A stretch of 7,573 nucleotides of DNA, taken from NCBI GenBank assembly GCA_905209745.1, contig CAJLUG010000043.1, forward strand, positions 1 through 7,573. The letters run 5' to 3'. The notes under the pieces were generated by a model that ran no database searches, was not told the DNA's origin, and saw only the letters and a program-made list of their open reading frames with translations. The translations under genes and the position numbers were made by a program. The stretch is from an uncultured Mycoplasma sp. GTDB lineage: Bacteria > Bacillota_I > Bacilli_A > RF39 > UBA660. Numbering within the stretch: position 1 is the first letter of the stretch; each line of letters starts with the position of its first letter. Positions 1 to 5,600 of the stretch are shown here, one piece after another.

Positions 1-173
1 AGTCCTCCAATCGTTGGAGTTCCTTCTTTTTCTTTATGAGCATCTCTTACATAAATACTAACACGTTGTCCTAAATTCAATCTTCTTAGTATGGGAATTA
101 GTATTAAACCTAAAATAGCTGCTCCTAAAAAACCAATCATTACCGCAAAGATGGCTTTCGTTAATAATAGCAT
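1..173 (-). CDS. mraY: MraY, phospho-N-acetylmuramoyl-pentapeptide transferase (N-terminal part, cut by window edge)
   Basis: Only the first 57 codons are visible, plus two bases of the next; the gene runs off the low-coordinate edge. MraY is the membrane enzyme that transfers phospho-MurNAc-pentapeptide from UDP to undecaprenyl phosphate, making lipid I on the cytoplasmic face. The visible part starts with a hydrophobic segment (about residues 5-28). A cytoplasmic loop follows, with GQR at 35-37, an R-D-A-H-K run at 43-47, and the family signature GTPTIGG at 51-57 (usually GTPTMGG). The catalytic aspartates would lie outside the window. The ATG at 171-173 is chosen because GGAGTG sits six bases upstream. 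The gene follows a division-type PBP, the usual dcw order in many Firmicutes. It appears to have its own promoter in the 152-base gap. Identity rests on a short segment plus context, but both agree well. Confidence 0.9.
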   Translation of the reverse strand, partial: MLLLTKAIFAVMIGFLGAAILGLILIPILRRLNLGQRVSIYVRDAHKEKEGTPTIGG

Positions 174-199
174 TTTGTTCACTCCATTTCTCTTGCAAT

Positions 200-208
200 A
201 TTATATCA
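200..208 (-). promoter_or_regulatory. Extended -10 promoter of mraY
   Basis: Minus-strand TGATATAAT: a consensus TATAAT (205-200) with TGA directly before it (208-206), which is an extended -10 element. A start about seven bases downstream gives a leader of roughly 20 bases containing the GGAGTG site of mraY. No good -35 is seen at 17 bases. Almost the same element precedes the MYG1 gene and the membrane protein gene in this window, which strengthens the call. Confidence 0.6.
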
Positions 209-296
209 TAGTTCTTCTATTATTATGCAATTTTTACTTCTTTAGACAAAATTTTACATTCTTATAAGTTAAGTCTATCACAATTTTCATAAGATA

Positions 297-324
297 TATA
301 TACTAATTTTTAATTTCCTGTCAA
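297..324 (-). promoter_or_regulatory. Possible upstream promoter of mraY starting at the PBP stop codon
   Basis: A perfect TTGACA -35 lies at 324-319, one base after the PBP stop codon. TATATA follows at 302-297 after a 16-base spacer. This would give a leader of about 115 bases before mraY. The -35 is exact; the -10 sits in an alternating TA run, so the precise hexamer is uncertain. Confidence 0.45.
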
Positions 325-325
325 G

Positions 326-2230
326 TTATTCTAATAATAATCTAACGGTTCCTTGTTCTTCTAATTTTTCTCCTGGTTCTGGAGATTGTTCTCTTACGGT
401 TTTTCCGGAGCCGGTATATTCGATGGTGAAGTTTTTTAATTTTTCTTTGGCATCGTCTACACTCATACCAATGACATTTGGTACTTTATGGGTTGGAATA
501 TCTGTCCATTCTAAATCTTTTGCCATTTCATCTTCTTGTTTTTCTATTCCTAGAGCATCGATAATATCTAGTAAGATACGTCTAGCAATTGGTGTTGTGG
601 TATAACTTGAAAGTAAGGCTGTATTTTTAGGGTTGTCGATTGCTAGATAAAGTACTGCTTCAGGGTCATTGGAGGGAACGATTGCCATGAAGGACATAAT
701 GTAGTTTCCTACTAAGTAAACTCCGTCTTTTACTTTTTGAGCAGTACCGGTTTTTCCACCAATACGATATCCTTCTATATAGGCACTTTTTCCTCCACCT
801 TTCGCAACTACACTTTCTAGGGCATGACGCATAATACGAGAAGTTCTTTTACTAATTACTTGTCTTATTTTTTTCTTTTTGGTCTGTTCTATAATACTAC
901 CTGTTTCCTTTTCAGAAATACTTTTTACAATATATGGTTGATAAAGTGTTCCGCCATTTACAACGGCTGACACTGCTGTTACTTGTTGGATGGGAGTAAC
1001 ACTTACTCCTTGACCGAAAGCAGACGTTGCTAGTTCGACATTTCCTACTTGACTTAGGTCAAAGATGATTCCTTTTCCTTCTCCGTTTAAGTCTATTCCT
1101 GTTTTTTCACCGAAGCCAAATTTATCGATATAGCTAAATAATCTTTCTTTACCTAGTAATTGTCCCATCTTTACAAAGCCAGGATTACAGGAATTTTGTA
1201 ATACTTGGAGGAAGGTTTGTTCACCATGACCTCCTGCTTTCCAACATCTTAATGTGGAGCCATCGACATTTACACTTCCAGAATCATAGAAATGGTCTTT
1301 ATTTAAATCTACTACTTTTTCTTCTACAGAGGCTGCAGTTGTGATGATTTTGAATGTTGATCCTGGTTCGTAGGATGCCCAGATTGGTAAGTTCCTACTT
1401 AATATTTCTTCGCTATAATCTTGATAGTTATTAGGGTCATAATCAGGACGAGAAGCCATTCCTAGTATTTCTCCATTATTAGGATCCATTACGATTGCTA
1501 GAGCCATATCTGGAGAAAACATATCAACGACATTATCTAGTTCTCTTTCTAGAGATTTTTGAATATCCATATCGATTGTTAAAGTAATATTCATTCCATC
1601 TTGTGGTTCTACGTAAATGTCTGATAGATTCAGTTTGTTTCCTTTGGCATCTGAGAAGTATTTAATAGCACCTTGTTTTCCAGTTAGATATTCATCATAC
1701 TGTAATTCTAATCCTGATAAACCTTGATTATCTATTCCTACATATCCTAGTGTGTGAGATAGTAAATTACCATATGGATAATATCTTTTGGCTTCTTTTA
1801 CTAGATAGACTCCATCTAACTTTAAAGCAGATATCTTTTCTGCAACATCGTAAGATAATCTTCTTCCTTCGGGATGGACTCTTTCGATAGATGTTTTTTT
1901 ATAGACATGTTCTTTCATATCAGAATACTCTACTCCTAAGATATCAGCTAGAAGTTTTGTTGTTTTCTTTTTGTTTTTTATTTGGTTTGGTATTAATACT
2001 AGAGATGTGGTTGTTAAATTATCGGCTAATACTTCTCCATCTCGGTCTAGTATTAGTCCCCTATCTGCTTCTATTGGTAAATCTCTACTCCATAAGTCCG
2101 ATGCATATTTATTTAGTTTTTCATAATCTATCATCTGAACATAAAATACTCTTAAAATAATAAATACAAATAAAAGTAATAATAGTAAAAATAAAATTCT
2201 AATTCTTGTATCAATCGTTTTTAAAAACAT
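326..2230 (-). CDS. SpoVD/FtsI-type class B penicillin-binding protein with one PASTA domain (D,D-transpeptidase)
   Basis: A 634-residue bitopic membrane enzyme that crosslinks peptidoglycan stem peptides outside the membrane at the septum (or spore cortex in spore formers). A short cytoplasmic N-terminus precedes one membrane segment (about 11-30). The PBP dimerisation domain follows (about 53-205, starting EADRGLILDRDG). The transpeptidase domain spans about 240-560, with STFK at 291-294 (catalytic Ser291), SCN at 347-349 and KTG at 493-495. A single C-terminal PASTA domain covers about 582-634. Length, single PASTA and the cysteine pair C329/C348 match Bacillus SpoVD better than two-PASTA PBP2B. 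Placement before mraY makes it the likely division transpeptidase of the dcw cluster, so ftsI or pbpB could equally be used; I give no symbol. ATG 2228-2230 is preceded by GAGGTGG. The leader is unusually structured (2237-2335). All catalytic motifs are intact. Confidence 0.95.
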   Translation of the reverse strand: MFLKTIDTRIRILFLLLLLLFVFIILRVFYVQMIDYEKLNKYASDLWSRDLPIEADRGLILDRDGEVLADNLTTTSLVLIPNQIKNKKKTTKLLADILGVEYSDMKEHVYKKTSIERVHPEGRRLSYDVAEKISALKLDGVYLVKEAKRYYPYGNLLSHTLGYVGIDNQGLSGLELQYDEYLTGKQGAIKYFSDAKGNKLNLSDIYVEPQDGMNITLTIDMDIQKSLERELDNVVDMFSPDMALAIVMDPNNGEILGMASRPDYDPNNYQDYSEEILSRNLPIWASYEPGSTFKIITTAASVEEKVVDLNKDHFYDSGSVNVDGSTLRCWKAGGHGEQTFLQVLQNSCNPGFVKMGQLLGKERLFSYIDKFGFGEKTGIDLNGEGKGIIFDLSQVGNVELATSAFGQGVSVTPIQQVTAVSAVVNGGTLYQPYIVKSISEKETGSIIEQTKKKKIRQVISKRTSRIMRHALESVVAKGGGKSAYIEGYRIGGKTGTAQKVKDGVYLVGNYIMSFMAIVPSNDPEAVLYLAIDNPKNTALLSSYTTTPIARRILLDIIDALGIEKQEDEMAKDLEWTDIPTHKVPNVIGMSVDDAKEKLKNFTIEYTGSGKTVREQSPEPGEKLEEQGTVRLLLE

Positions 2231-2236
2231 AGTCCA

Positions 2237-2256
2237 CCTCAGTAGTTTTTATGAGG
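2237..2256 (-). promoter_or_regulatory. Small hairpin covering the PBP ribosome binding site
   Basis: In the PBP leader, CCTCA (2256-2252) can pair with TGAGG (2241-2237) over a 10-base loop, with one possible outer G-U pair. The 3' arm contains GAGG of the GAGGTGG Shine-Dalgarno site, so the hairpin would mask it. The stem is only five pairs; a regulatory role is inference. Confidence 0.35.
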
Positions 2257-2265
2257 CTTTTTAGA

Positions 2266-2291
2266 AAAATAGAACTTTTCCTTTCTATTTT
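2266..2291 (-). repeat. 9-bp inverted repeat in the PBP leader (possible attenuator-like hairpin)
   Basis: AAAATAGAA (2291-2283) and TTCTATTTT (2274-2266) are perfect reverse complements separated by eight bases. The 3' arm runs into one more T and then C, so the T-tract is short. It could be a weak attenuator or simply a leader stem-loop. It is A/T-rich, which raises the chance of coincidence. Confidence 0.45.
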
Positions 2292-2307
2292 CACATTCTT
2301 TCTATTT

Positions 2308-2335
2308 ACGATTAAATTACATCATATTTAATCGT
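2308..2335. repeat. Perfect 10-bp inverted repeat upstream of the PBP gene
   Basis: Plus-strand ACGATTAAAT (2308-2317) is matched by ATTTAATCGT (2326-2335) around an eight-base spacer. No T-run follows on either strand, so it is not an intrinsic terminator. If transcription starts at one of the TATAAT boxes at 2350-2370, the repeat lies just inside the transcript. It would then be either a downstream operator for a dimeric regulator or the first stem of a structured leader. The CG pairs at the arm ends make it less trivial than a pure A/T palindrome. Confidence 0.6.
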
Positions 2336-2349
2336 GTTTGAAATTTCTT

Positions 2350-2370
2350 ATTATATATTACAATATTATA
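2350..2370 (-). promoter_or_regulatory. Probable promoter region of the PBP gene
   Basis: Two exact TATAAT hexamers occur on the minus strand, at 2370-2365 and 2355-2350, downstream of the terminator of the preceding gene. No convincing -35 is found at 16-18 bases for either; TTAAGT/TAAGTT lies near the right distance for the second. The surroundings are very A/T-rich. A promoter is expected here because a terminator separates the PBP gene from its upstream neighbour, but the exact box is uncertain. The leader to the PBP start would be roughly 110-130 bases. Confidence 0.4.
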
Positions 2371-2410
2371 TAAACTTAAATTTTAATATATCCTTTATTT
2401 TTTTAATAAG

Positions 2411-2434
2411 TAAAAGAAAGAGTTGCCTCTTTCT
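2411..2434 (-). terminator. Intrinsic terminator of the membrane protein gene
   Basis: A perfect eight-pair stem, AGAAAGAG (2434-2427) with CTCTTTCT (2422-2415), closes a GCAA tetraloop (2426-2423). TTTA and T-rich sequence follow. Two bases of the TAG stop codon (2435-2433) lie within the hairpin. It separates this gene from the PBP gene. Confidence 0.7.
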
Positions 2435-3179
2435 ATAGTTCTAAATTATTATTTCCCACTTCTTCAGTTCCGTTGATTTGTTGTAATTCTAGTATTAAAT
2501 TATTATATTCAGCTAATAACTGGTCATCCGTAAAATAGAAACTATTTTCTTCATAGACTACATAGCTATCATGATTTTGTAAGAAAGTAATCATTTCATC
2601 TAATTTATCTAAAGAATCATTTAAGGTTTTTGATAGAGTTTCCATTTCATCTTTTATATATTTTAAATCTTCTAGATCTTGTTCTGTGTACATTAATTGA
2701 AGATATAAGTCATAATAATATTCTGGGTCATCAAACTTTTCTTTATCTATTAAATTTTTTATTTTTTCTTCTGTACATAATTCTTTTAGTGCAGTCATTG
2801 ATGAATTTATTTTTTGTTTGGTTTTGGTTATTACTTCATGGGTCTTTTGATAACTAGGACGATCACTTTTTAGTCTTTCTATTGATAATAGACTATTTAG
2901 TCTTTCTTCATTTAGATAAAAGTTAATTTCTTTTACGTTGTCTGATATTTCTTTATAGTACTTTTTTATGGCTTCTTCGATATAAGCACAGTCTCCTGTT
3001 GTAGTTACTGTAATAGGAAATTCATCTTTTGTAAAGTCTTTGTTTGCATAGTTAATTATTTCCTTTTTCAAAGTGCTTTCTTCTTTTAGCTGTTTTACTA
3101 CTTCAAAAACTACTAAACCTACAAATATAGCAAAAAGAATCGCTATGACAATTAAAATTTTCTTCATTACTTTTTTCAT
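2433..3179 (-). CDS. Membrane-anchored helical protein of unknown function
   Basis: I do not recognise this protein. The 248 residues start with a Lys-rich cytoplasmic tip and one membrane segment (about 8-26). A mostly helical, charged domain follows that should lie outside the membrane, with coiled-coil-like stretches around 65-130 and 160-200. There is no lipobox cysteine. The only two cysteines, 64 and 135, are both in the outside part. An upstream in-frame ATG at 3194 would add five residues. I prefer the start at 3179 because GGAG lies seven bases before it, and because the -10 element at 3207-3215 would place the transcript start only about six bases before the 3194 ATG. It has its own promoter and terminator, between a MYG1 gene and the division PBP. 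A role in envelope or division is possible from location only. It is not an evident FtsL or DivIC. Confidence 0.8.
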   Translation of the reverse strand: MKKVMKKILIVIAILFAIFVGLVVFEVVKQLKEESTLKKEIINYANKDFTKDEFPITVTTTGDCAYIEEAIKKYYKEISDNVKEINFYLNEERLNSLLSIERLKSDRPSYQKTHEVITKTKQKINSSMTALKELCTEEKIKNLIDKEKFDDPEYYYDLYLQLMYTEQDLEDLKYIKDEMETLSKTLNDSLDKLDEMITFLQNHDSYVVYEENSFYFTDDQLLAEYNNLILELQQINGTEEVGNNNLEL

Positions 3180-3206
3180 ATATATAAACTCCATACTCTT
3201 TCTTTT

Positions 3207-3215
3207 AGTATATCA
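3207..3215 (-). promoter_or_regulatory. Extended -10 promoter of the membrane protein gene
   Basis: Minus-strand TGATATACT: TATACT at 3212-3207 with TGA just before it (3215-3213). It lies in the 39-base gap after the MYG1 stop codon. It differs by one base from the elements before mraY and the MYG1 gene. The implied leader is about 20 bases to the ATG at 3179. No clear -35 is seen. Confidence 0.5.
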
Positions 3216-3233
3216 TGAAAAAGTAATTTGTTA

Positions 3234-4145
3234 TTATTTTTCTTTCTTGGTTGACAGTAATTGATCTAATACTTGATATGCTGCTTCTTTGGTTTTACAA
3301 GTTACTAAGAATCTGCCACTATGACAGAAAGAAATATCTTTTATATTAGATACTTTTTCTAATTCTTTATTTTCTAATCCTGCCCAAGATTCTGGGAAAA
3401 GCATACGGTCCGTTTTATCTTCTAATGATTTTTTTATTGTTTTAATACCATATCCTCCTCTATTGGATGGATACATCACAAATAATAAGTGATCTCCTTC
3501 TTCTGTTTTTAAAAGAGTTTCTTCATATGGTAAGTATTCTTCTAGTTCTAAGTAATCTTTCTTTTCATTTTTTATTTTTTCTAAAACAATCTTTTTAGCT
3601 TTTACTTTTCCAATTACACTATATAGAGTCTCTTGCCATATTTGTTTCGCTACTTCTACTGCTTTTATAAATTGTTCTTCTTCTTTTTCATTACTACCAA
3701 AACTTGGATTAAATAGTTTTATGATATCACTAATTGTCTTTACTTTATATGGTGCAACAATCTCTGGGAATACGCCATTATCAATCGCATCAATTGCTTC
3801 TATTAGTTCTTTTTCCATTCCTATATATACTTCATCTATATCTTCTATTTTTTCTTGTTTTAAATAGTCTTTTCCAAACTCTTCAAATAATAGACCAAGA
3901 GATGAATATTTGATACCATTTTCTCTTACTTTCGCATCTTCTTGATGATGGTCAAACTGGCCCCTTCCTATATCATAGACAATTGCATCTTTTCTTATTT
4001 TTGCTTTTTCTACTTCACTTACTCTCATTACTTCAATATCTTTATTATATAAATCTAGGAAAGCTGTTGCGAATACTTCATCTGCATGCATAGTGCCAGC
4101 ATGAGTAATATATTTTGCTTCTTTTATATTATGTATTAATTTCAT
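3234..4145 (-). CDS. MYG1 family protein (DHH-type metal-dependent hydrolase/exonuclease, formerly UPF0160)
   Basis: A 303-residue cytoplasmic protein of about the usual bacterial MYG1 length. The N-terminal metal-site motifs are HAGTMHADE at 15-23, then D58 in a YDIGRGQ run, then DHH at 65-67. D119 and D122 follow in DAIDNG. The C-terminal MYG1 signatures are present as FPESWAGL (250-257) and FCHSGRF (273-279). The family belongs to the DHH phosphoesterase group; eukaryotic MYG1 has been described as a 3'-5' RNA exonuclease, while the bacterial substrate is not established. ATG 4143-4145 is preceded by GAGGAAC at good spacing. The gene is transcribed alone from the extended -10 at 4169-4177, after the terminator of the preceding operon. 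No terminator is visible between it and the next gene, so read-through is possible. No key residue is missing. Confidence 0.92.
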   Translation of the reverse strand: MKLIHNIKEAKYITHAGTMHADEVFATAFLDLYNKDIEVMRVSEVEKAKIRKDAIVYDIGRGQFDHHQEDAKVRENGIKYSSLGLLFEEFGKDYLKQEKIEDIDEVYIGMEKELIEAIDAIDNGVFPEIVAPYKVKTISDIIKLFNPSFGSNEKEEEQFIKAVEVAKQIWQETLYSVIGKVKAKKIVLEKIKNEKKDYLELEEYLPYEETLLKTEEGDHLLFVMYPSNRGGYGIKTIKKSLEDKTDRMLFPESWAGLENKELEKVSNIKDISFCHSGRFLVTCKTKEAAYQVLDQLLSTKKEK

Positions 4146-4168
4146 CTTTGTTCCTCTTTTCTAACAAA

Positions 4169-4177
4169 ATTATATCA
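4169..4177 (-). promoter_or_regulatory. Extended -10 promoter of the MYG1 gene
   Basis: Minus-strand TGATATAAT: TATAAT at 4174-4169 and TGA at 4177-4175. It is identical to the element before mraY. It follows directly on the terminator hairpin and T-tract of the upstream operon. The inferred leader is about 17 bases and holds the GAGGAAC ribosome binding site. The -35 region falls in the T-tract and is poor (TTCTTA at 17 bases). Confidence 0.6.
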
Positions 4178-4183
4178 TAAAAG

Positions 4184-4212
4184 AAAAAAAATAAGAAACA
4201 AGTTCTTATTTT
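4184..4212 (-). terminator. Intrinsic terminator of the five-gene run
   Basis: A perfect ten-pair A/T-rich stem, AAAATAAGAA (4212-4203) with TTCTTATTTT (4197-4188), closes a five-base loop. A T-tract of eight runs from 4191 to 4184, overlapping the stem end. The TAA stop codon of the coiled-coil protein (4208-4206) is part of the hairpin. The stem is A/T-rich and so only moderately stable, but shape and position fit a terminator. Confidence 0.65.
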
Positions 4213-5303
4213 GCCATGGATGGTGTTGGTTCTGTGCTAGGTTCTTTTTCCATCCTATCTACTTCTTTTTCTGCTTTTCTTTCTTTTTCTCTTATTTTCT
4301 TTACTTCTTCTTTCATAAATTCTGTAAAGTTCGTTGGAAAACCGGTTTTCGCATATTGAGACTCATACTTATGATAAGTATTTAATAGTTCATCTCTTTT
4401 TCTTAATGCTTTAATTGTATTATAGGTATCTTTTACGATTGATAATTCTTCTTTCCAATTAATACTTAGCACTGTATGCCAAATATCTTTTACGTTATCT
4501 AACACTACTTTTAGAATACGTGGTCGTTTGGTATTGATTTTAAACTTTGTTGCTTTATTTTTTAGTTCATCTTTAAATTTCTTAGTAAGTATTACTTTCT
4601 CAGAATCTTTTTCTTTTTTTGGTTCGTTATTTATTTTAGATTCTTCTTTTTTAGTCTCAGAAGTAGGAGCTGTAGTAGCCTCTTTCGGTTTTACTTTGTT
4701 TGCTACGGCAATTGGTTTTAGATGAGGACCTACTTCATATTTTGTTTCTTTTTTTGTCTCTATCATTGGAACTTCTTTGGTTTCTTTTTTAGGTACTTCT
4801 TTCGTCTCTATTTTTAATCTATGATTAAATAAACCTTTTCTTTCAAGTTCCCTATAATATTCTGTTAAGAAATCAATATATTCATAAGTTTTTCTGTTTC
4901 TTGGTTTTGGAATCATCGTACCTTTAAAATAAGTAATTTGTCCTTTTTCATCTAAGTTATAAACACTATCTTCTTTAGAGATGTTTTCTTTTTTATCTTT
5001 TTCAGGTTCACTAGATAAATTATTTAACACATTGATTCTAGATTCAATCATTTCCATTTCTTCATCAAGACGATTTCTTTCATCAATGATTTCGGTTAGA
5101 CGATTACTTAATTTTTGGTATTCTTCTTTTACTAATTTATCTCTTTCTTGTTTTAAATTTACTAATTCATTTTGATAAGCTACTAAATCAGCATTTGTAG
5201 TACCTATGGCATCTGCGGCAGAATTATCCATGGTTTTAATATTACTTATCATTTTTTCAATTTCATTTATTCTTGTATTTAGCTCTTCTATATTTGTATT
5301 CAT
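4206..5303 (-). CDS. Coiled-coil, Lys/Glu-rich hypothetical protein with ETKEVP repeats
   Basis: I do not recognise a family. The 365-residue protein has no signal peptide or membrane segment, so it is probably cytoplasmic. Residues 1-98 form a long coiled coil with heptad-like Leu/Ile. Residues 112-160 look like a small folded segment (YFKGTMIPKPRNRKTYEYI). Residues 165-235 are a low-complexity linker with an eight-residue repeat: ETKEVP at 166 and 174, then ETKK and ETKY. Residues 238-345 are basic and helical with a Trp/Tyr-containing patch (W275, W283), and the end is a charged tail. The start at 5301-5303 is preceded by a weaker GGTGGTG site. It is the last gene of the run, 19 bases after the DUF1292 gene, and may also have an internal promoter (5322-5349). 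The architecture suggests a scaffold or adaptor; that is inference only. Confidence 0.8.
   Translation of the reverse strand: MNTNIEELNTRINEIEKMISNIKTMDNSAADAIGTTNADLVAYQNELVNLKQERDKLVKEEYQKLSNRLTEIIDERNRLDEEMEMIESRINVLNNLSSEPEKDKKENISKEDSVYNLDEKGQITYFKGTMIPKPRNRKTYEYIDFLTEYYRELERKGLFNHRLKIETKEVPKKETKEVPMIETKKETKYEVGPHLKPIAVANKVKPKEATTAPTSETKKEESKINNEPKKEKDSEKVILTKKFKDELKNKATKFKINTKRPRILKVVLDNVKDIWHTVLSINWKEELSIVKDTYNTIKALRKRDELLNTYHKYESQYAKTGFPTNFTEFMKEEVKKIREKERKAEKEVDRMEKEPSTEPTPSMAK
4737..4808 (-). repeat. In-frame 24-bp-period repeat encoding ETKEVP-type units
   Basis: Codons 166-189 of the coiled-coil protein encode three eight-residue blocks: ETKEVPKK, ETKEVPMI and ETKKETKY. The repetition is clear in protein and partly decayed in DNA, as expected for an old tandem duplication in a flexible linker. 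Confidence 0.6.
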
Positions 5304-5321
5304 AGTTTCACCACCAATATT

Positions 5322-5349
5322 ATTATATACTATTTGCTAGTTTTTCCAA
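5322..5349 (-). promoter_or_regulatory. Possible internal promoter of the coiled-coil protein gene
   Basis: TTGGAA (5349-5344, four of six consensus bases) is followed after 16 bases by an exact TATAAT (5327-5322). It overlaps the end of the DUF1292 gene, and its start site would fall about 12 bases before the next ATG at 5303. This could be chance in A/T-rich sequence. Confidence 0.3.
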
Positions 5350-5592
5350 AACCTTTTGAATCATTTTTAATTCTTCTTGATTTGTTATATCTTCTAAGTT
5401 ACCAAATCCTTGGTTAGGATCATAAGCATTTACATAAATTGTTTTTCTACCATTAGCGTCGATAGAATGATCGGTATATCCAACATATTGCTTTTTAAAG
5501 TTATCATTTCTAAATGTAAATAATATATCACATTCTACTTCTTTTCCATCTTTTAAAATGGTAATTGTTCCAAGATTATTTACCTCAGTCAT
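5323..5592 (-). CDS. DUF1292 domain-containing protein
   Basis: An 89-residue small acidic soluble protein. The pattern fits the DUF1292 family of Firmicutes (YrzB-like): an opening strand TITILKDGKEVECDILFTF at about 9-27, a second strand YVGYTD, a third TIYVNAYDP, and a closing helix with L-E-D-I-T-N-Q-E-E (66-74) leading to EKLANSI. The family has no known activity. The start at 5590-5592 is supported by GGAGG five bases upstream, and this site follows directly on the TAG stop codon of the preceding gene. The close spacing suggests translational coupling inside the run. In many Firmicutes DUF1292 genes sit near ruvX/alaS-type housekeeping genes; that context is not seen here. Family assignment is from overall pattern, not from a diagnostic catalytic motif. 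Confidence 0.75.
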   Translation of the reverse strand: MTEVNNLGTITILKDGKEVECDILFTFRNDNFKKQYVGYTDHSIDANGRKTIYVNAYDPNQGFGNLEDITNQEELKMIQKVLEKLANSI

Positions 5593-5600
5593 AGTTCCTC

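Noticed and set aside
240..290. Hairpins downstream of the PBP gene (TAGAC/GTCTA, the CTTATAAG palindrome, AAAATTTT)
   Set aside because: The stems are very short, or have long loops and no T-tract. Expected by chance in A/T-rich sequence.
2231..2260. T-box leader because of the GAGGTGGACT sequence
   Set aside because: This is the Shine-Dalgarno site right before the ATG. The T-box core and a terminator/antiterminator pair are missing.
3073..3264. Plus-strand open frame bridging the MYG1 and membrane protein genes
   Set aside because: It overlaps coding sequence and the promoter of the minus-strand gene. The translation is a typical antisense hydrophobic artefact.
423..5175. Plus-strand open frames inside the minus-strand genes (for example 423-605, 1891-2160, 2630-2857, 4528-4725, 4981-5175)
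   Set aside because: They are opposite-strand shadows of well-supported genes. Their translations are low-complexity Leu/Phe/Ser-rich, and there is no family resemblance.
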